A stretch of 15,063 bases of DNA from positions 1 to 15,063 of the forward strand of contig JBIICM010000049.1 in the NCBI GenBank assembly GCA_044238875.1, in the 5' to 3' direction. This DNA is from JAIBAI01 sp044238875 (lineage in GTDB: Bacteria; Bacteroidota; Bacteroidia; M30B66). Position 1 is the first letter of the stretch, and the number at the start of each line of letters is the position of its first letter. Shown here piece by piece: positions 12,918 through 15,063 of the stretch. Below the pieces are notes generated by a model, which was not told the DNA's origin, made no database searches, and was given only the letters and a program-made list of their open reading frames with translations. Both the position numbers and the translations under genes were made by a program.

Positions 12918-13940
12918 ATGAAAAAACTATTTACCTGCATTTCCGGCCTGTTTCTGTTTTTCAGCCACGGAAACATTCTTGCCCAATCCGGTGATACCCT
13001 CGGTGTAACAAAAGATACCGAGCCGTCGTTCGCTCCAAACAACATCTCCTATCTATTGAAATATAAACCACCCGGCTCGGTTTCAGATAGTGGTTTCGTA
13101 TTCGGTACACTTTATACAAAATCATTAAACATTTTTGGCTTCTCACAGGCCTATACAAATTTCGATACGGTTGAGGTTGTGAAGATTCTTTCCTTTCCGC
13201 GTTATAAGCGTAAAGGCCCCTCAAATACCCCGGAAACAAAAATCACCTACAGATTGCACAAAATAGATCCCAAGGGAGCATTTAGTAATCCACAAACCGG
13301 TGACCAGGGTCAAGGCCCTGCAGCAGCTTCGCTGGCATTGAAAGATCAACTTTTCGCGGACATAGATACTACAAGTGGAAGTTACAATGTGGTTACGCTT
13401 GATGCACCTGTTAAATACAATGCCGAAAATATTGTAATCAGTGTTGATTGCTCTAATCTAAAGCCGGCGGGAGATACCTTGTGTTTCCTTAGTGACCAGC
13501 CGGGCTCCGGCTTAAACCTGAATTATAACTGTCACTGGCTTCTGCTCAGCGGATCAAAAATCTGGGTCTGGTCAAACCCTTTATTTGTAAATAACCTGAA
13601 TAACAATGTGGCTGTTTTTCCTGTACTGAAAGGAGAAGGTAATTCGACTTCTATCAACAAGACACCTTATTTTCAAGGGGTAAAGGCTGTGCTGATGCCC
13701 AATCCGGCAAACGATATCAGTATTTTGCAATATGATGTTAAGTTTGCCGGTAAATATATTGTTGAGATCATCTCAAACGATGGTAAACTGATTTCATCTC
13801 AGGAGCTTGGTTACCGCACCACAGGTCAACACCAGACAGAAATTAATGTGGCTCATTTGAGTGCAGGCAACTACATGTATTCAATCGTGAATGCAGAGGC
13901 AGGCATACGTTACACGAAATCTATGGTGGTTGCGCATTAA
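12918..13940 (+). CDS. Secreted protein with T9SS type A C-terminal sorting domain
   Basis: The 340-residue protein begins with a good signal peptide (MKKLFTCISGLFLFFSHGN, cleavage near ILAQ at 20-23). The passenger part (about 24-250) is Gly/Asn/Ser-rich and beta-like, with two Cys at about 182 and 195 and no recognised catalytic motif. The end carries the Por-secretion sorting domain: VLMPNPANDISILQYDV (about 259-275), GKYIVEIISNDGKLISS, then NVAHLSAGNYMYSIVN and a final YTKSMVVAH. Family knowledge: this type A domain is recognised by T9SS and is normally removed by the sortase-like PorU when the protein is attached to anionic lipopolysaccharide. The gene stands alone: divergent from the operon at 12769 and closed by a strong terminator. 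Its role is unknown; a CTD-carrying cell-surface or secreted protein is well supported. Confidence 0.9.
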   Translation: MKKLFTCISGLFLFFSHGNILAQSGDTLGVTKDTEPSFAPNNISYLLKYKPPGSVSDSGFVFGTLYTKSLNIFGFSQAYTNFDTVEVVKILSFPRYKRKGPSNTPETKITYRLHKIDPKGAFSNPQTGDQGQGPAAASLALKDQLFADIDTTSGSYNVVTLDAPVKYNAENIVISVDCSNLKPAGDTLCFLSDQPGSGLNLNYNCHWLLLSGSKIWVWSNPLFVNNLNNNVAVFPVLKGEGNSTSINKTPYFQGVKAVLMPNPANDISILQYDVKFAGKYIVEIISNDGKLISSQELGYRTTGQHQTEINVAHLSAGNYMYSIVNAEAGIRYTKSMVVAH

Positions 13941-13977
13941 GTCTTAACCTTAACGGTAATTGAGGTTAATAATTCGC

Positions 13978-14017
13978 AAAAACAAAACCCCGGAACTATC
14001 CGGGGTTTTGTTTTTTT
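13978..14017 (+). terminator. Strong intrinsic terminator after the T9SS type A gene
   Basis: AACAAAACCCCGGA (13981-13994) pairs perfectly with TCCGGGGTTTTGTT (13999-14012) around an ACTA loop. The stem can be extended by three A-T pairs on the outer side. Seven T residues (14011-14017) lie at its end, and it sits 37 bases after the stop. The flanking A tract makes it potentially effective on the opposite strand too, but no minus-strand gene ends here. Confidence 0.9.
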
Positions 14018-14116
14018 GCCTTGAACCAACAATCTATAAACCAATCCAATTAAGGCTTTTGTAAGTTAGAGCTATCTAGGTGTTAACCTATTTAAGAACA
14101 TATATTTTATTATTTT

Positions 14117-14203
14117 GAAACTTTATTTTTAAGGAAACAGTAAACGATTTCTGTTAATTTCTTACAATAAATTTAAAGTTTCGTTTGAATTTGAGTAAAT
14201 TTC
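14117..14203. promoter_or_regulatory. AT-rich leader region before the last gene, with inverted repeat and -7-like box
   Basis: The stretch between the terminator and the ATG at 14220 is strongly A/T-rich. GAAACTTTA (14117-14125) and TAAAGTTTC (14174-14182) form a nine-base inverted repeat with a 48-base gap. TAAATTTC (14196-14203) resembles the TAnnTTTG box, but no TTG partner sits at the right spacing. In such A/T-rich DNA the repeat may be chance, so the call is only that this is the likely promoter region. Confidence 0.25.
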
Positions 14204-14219
14204 ACCCCAAAATTATTTT

Positions 14220-15063
14220 ATGTTGAAACAAATTTTTCACCACATTATCATCTTAGTAAGTCTCACCGGAGGCATTGCATCAGCTCAAATTGACCGTGAA
14301 TTCTGGTTTGCGCCCCCTGATCTGACCATGGGCAATCAGGGAGAAATCAATGGAGGTAGTTTCAGAGACAGGCCTATCCTGCTTGTGTTATCAAGCATAA
14401 ATGAGCCAGCGCAGGTGAAGATCTGGCAACCTGCCAACCTTTCATTTGCCCCAATAATCGTGGATTTAGGCGCAACAGATACCCGGGCGGTTAATCTAAT
14501 CCAATGGATTGATCAGATTGAAACCCGCGTACCTGACTCAATAATGAATACGGGTATTCTCATTCGATCTACGGCACCAATAACAGCATATTACGAACTG
14601 GGGGCAACAAATAACCGCGATATCATCGCCCTGAAAGGGAAAAACGCCAACGGGAAACGCTTCTTTACTCCATTCCAGACGCTATGGGAAAATGCAAGGA
14701 CGCTCGGCGGAAGCCCATATATACCGCAGCCCCGCTCTGGATTCGTGATCGTTGCAACAGATGATACTACCAATGTAACCATCACACCGACCGTAGATAT
14801 TTTAAACCATCCTGCCGGCGTGCCTTTCAGTATTTTGCTGCACAGGGGGCAAACCTATTATTGTGAAGCCACCGGACCAACCGCTGCCGAAAGGCCTGCC
14901 GGAACTAAAATAGAGTCTGATAAGCCCATTGCGGTTACAATGAAAGACGATATGATTGACATTGATCTGCGCAATGAAGGCGGGGCTGATCTGGCTGCTG
15001 ATCAATTGATATCGGAGGAAAAATGCGGCTTAAAGCACATTGTGGTAAAAGGGCAGTTAGGGA
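14220..15063 (+). CDS. Secreted surface protein with IgGFc-binding-like N-terminal domain (partial, 3' end outside the window)
   Basis: An ATG at 14220-14222 opens a frame that stays clear for 281 codons to the window edge. It starts with a signal peptide (MLKQIFHHIIILVSLTGGIA, cleavage near SAQ at 21-23) followed by IDREFWFAPPDL. Residues 172-278 follow the order seen in IgGFc-binding-protein N-terminal domains of bacterial surface proteins: SGFVIVATDDTTNVTITPT (173-191), a GVPFSILLHRGQTYY strand pair (200-214), AGTKIESDKPIAVTMKDDM (227-245), and LAADQLISEEKCGLKHIVVKGQ (258-279). Bacteroidota proteins with this module often continue into Ig/PKD repeats and a type B T9SS domain, so a much longer protein is expected. 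The name does not imply that this protein binds IgG; adhesion or surface function is inferred. Confidence 0.8.
   Translation, partial: MLKQIFHHIIILVSLTGGIASAQIDREFWFAPPDLTMGNQGEINGGSFRDRPILLVLSSINEPAQVKIWQPANLSFAPIIVDLGATDTRAVNLIQWIDQIETRVPDSIMNTGILIRSTAPITAYYELGATNNRDIIALKGKNANGKRFFTPFQTLWENARTLGGSPYIPQPRSGFVIVATDDTTNVTITPTVDILNHPAGVPFSILLHRGQTYYCEATGPTAAERPAGTKIESDKPIAVTMKDDMIDIDLRNEGGADLAADQLISEEKCGLKHIVVKGQLG

Overview
The window looks like ordinary chromosomal DNA of a member of the Bacteroidota, of moderate GC content by eye. Three things support this. First, three predicted secreted proteins carry, or probably carry, type IX secretion (T9SS) architecture: one ends in a type B (gliding-motility-associated, CHU_C-like) C-terminal domain, one ends in a type A Por-secretion sorting domain, and a third, cut by the window edge, has the N-terminal layout of such surface proteins. 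Second, promoters match the Bacteroidota consensus TTG-N(18-20)-TAnnTTTG. Third, recognisable Shine-Dalgarno sequences are mostly absent. I see no mobile element, CRISPR array, tRNA or rRNA, and no sign of recent transfer.

Layout. 33-1769 (minus): recJ, a single-strand DNA exonuclease. A short divergent promoter region separates it from a plus-strand cluster (1882-5771): a small lipoprotein, a family 2 glycosyltransferase starting 2 bases after it, a small secreted protein of unknown function, and a large T9SS type B surface protein whose start codon overlaps the stop of the small gene (ATGA). A 190-base gap with two short palindromes leads to a 1158-residue outer-membrane beta-barrel protein (5962-9438) that apparently starts at a non-ATG codon. 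Next come a single-domain CheY-like response regulator (9556-9969) and hemL (9997-11325), the glutamate-1-semialdehyde aminomutase of tetrapyrrole synthesis. hemL overlaps by 40 bases, tail to tail, a minus-strand UbiA-like polytopic membrane protein (11286-12146). That gene lies 11 bases downstream of a minus-strand membrane/envelope protein (12158-12769). A divergent intergenic region leads to a T9SS type A secreted protein (12918-13940), which is followed by a strong intrinsic terminator. The last gene (14220 to the window end) is incomplete and resembles the IgGFc-binding-protein N-terminal module found in bacterial surface proteins.

Taken together, this is a housekeeping and cell-envelope neighbourhood: DNA repair, haem precursor synthesis, and many exported, lipidated or surface-anchored proteins. 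The T9SS machinery itself is not in the window. I did not find a convincing new defence or mobile system. The points most worth a second look are the promoters lying directly against start codons (possible leaderless mRNAs), the unusual start and EF-hand-like loop of the large barrel protein, the UbiA-like protein lacking its first Asp motif, the coupled small-secreted/T9SS gene pair, and a short LRxYxVDEMR motif shared by two otherwise dissimilar envelope proteins.
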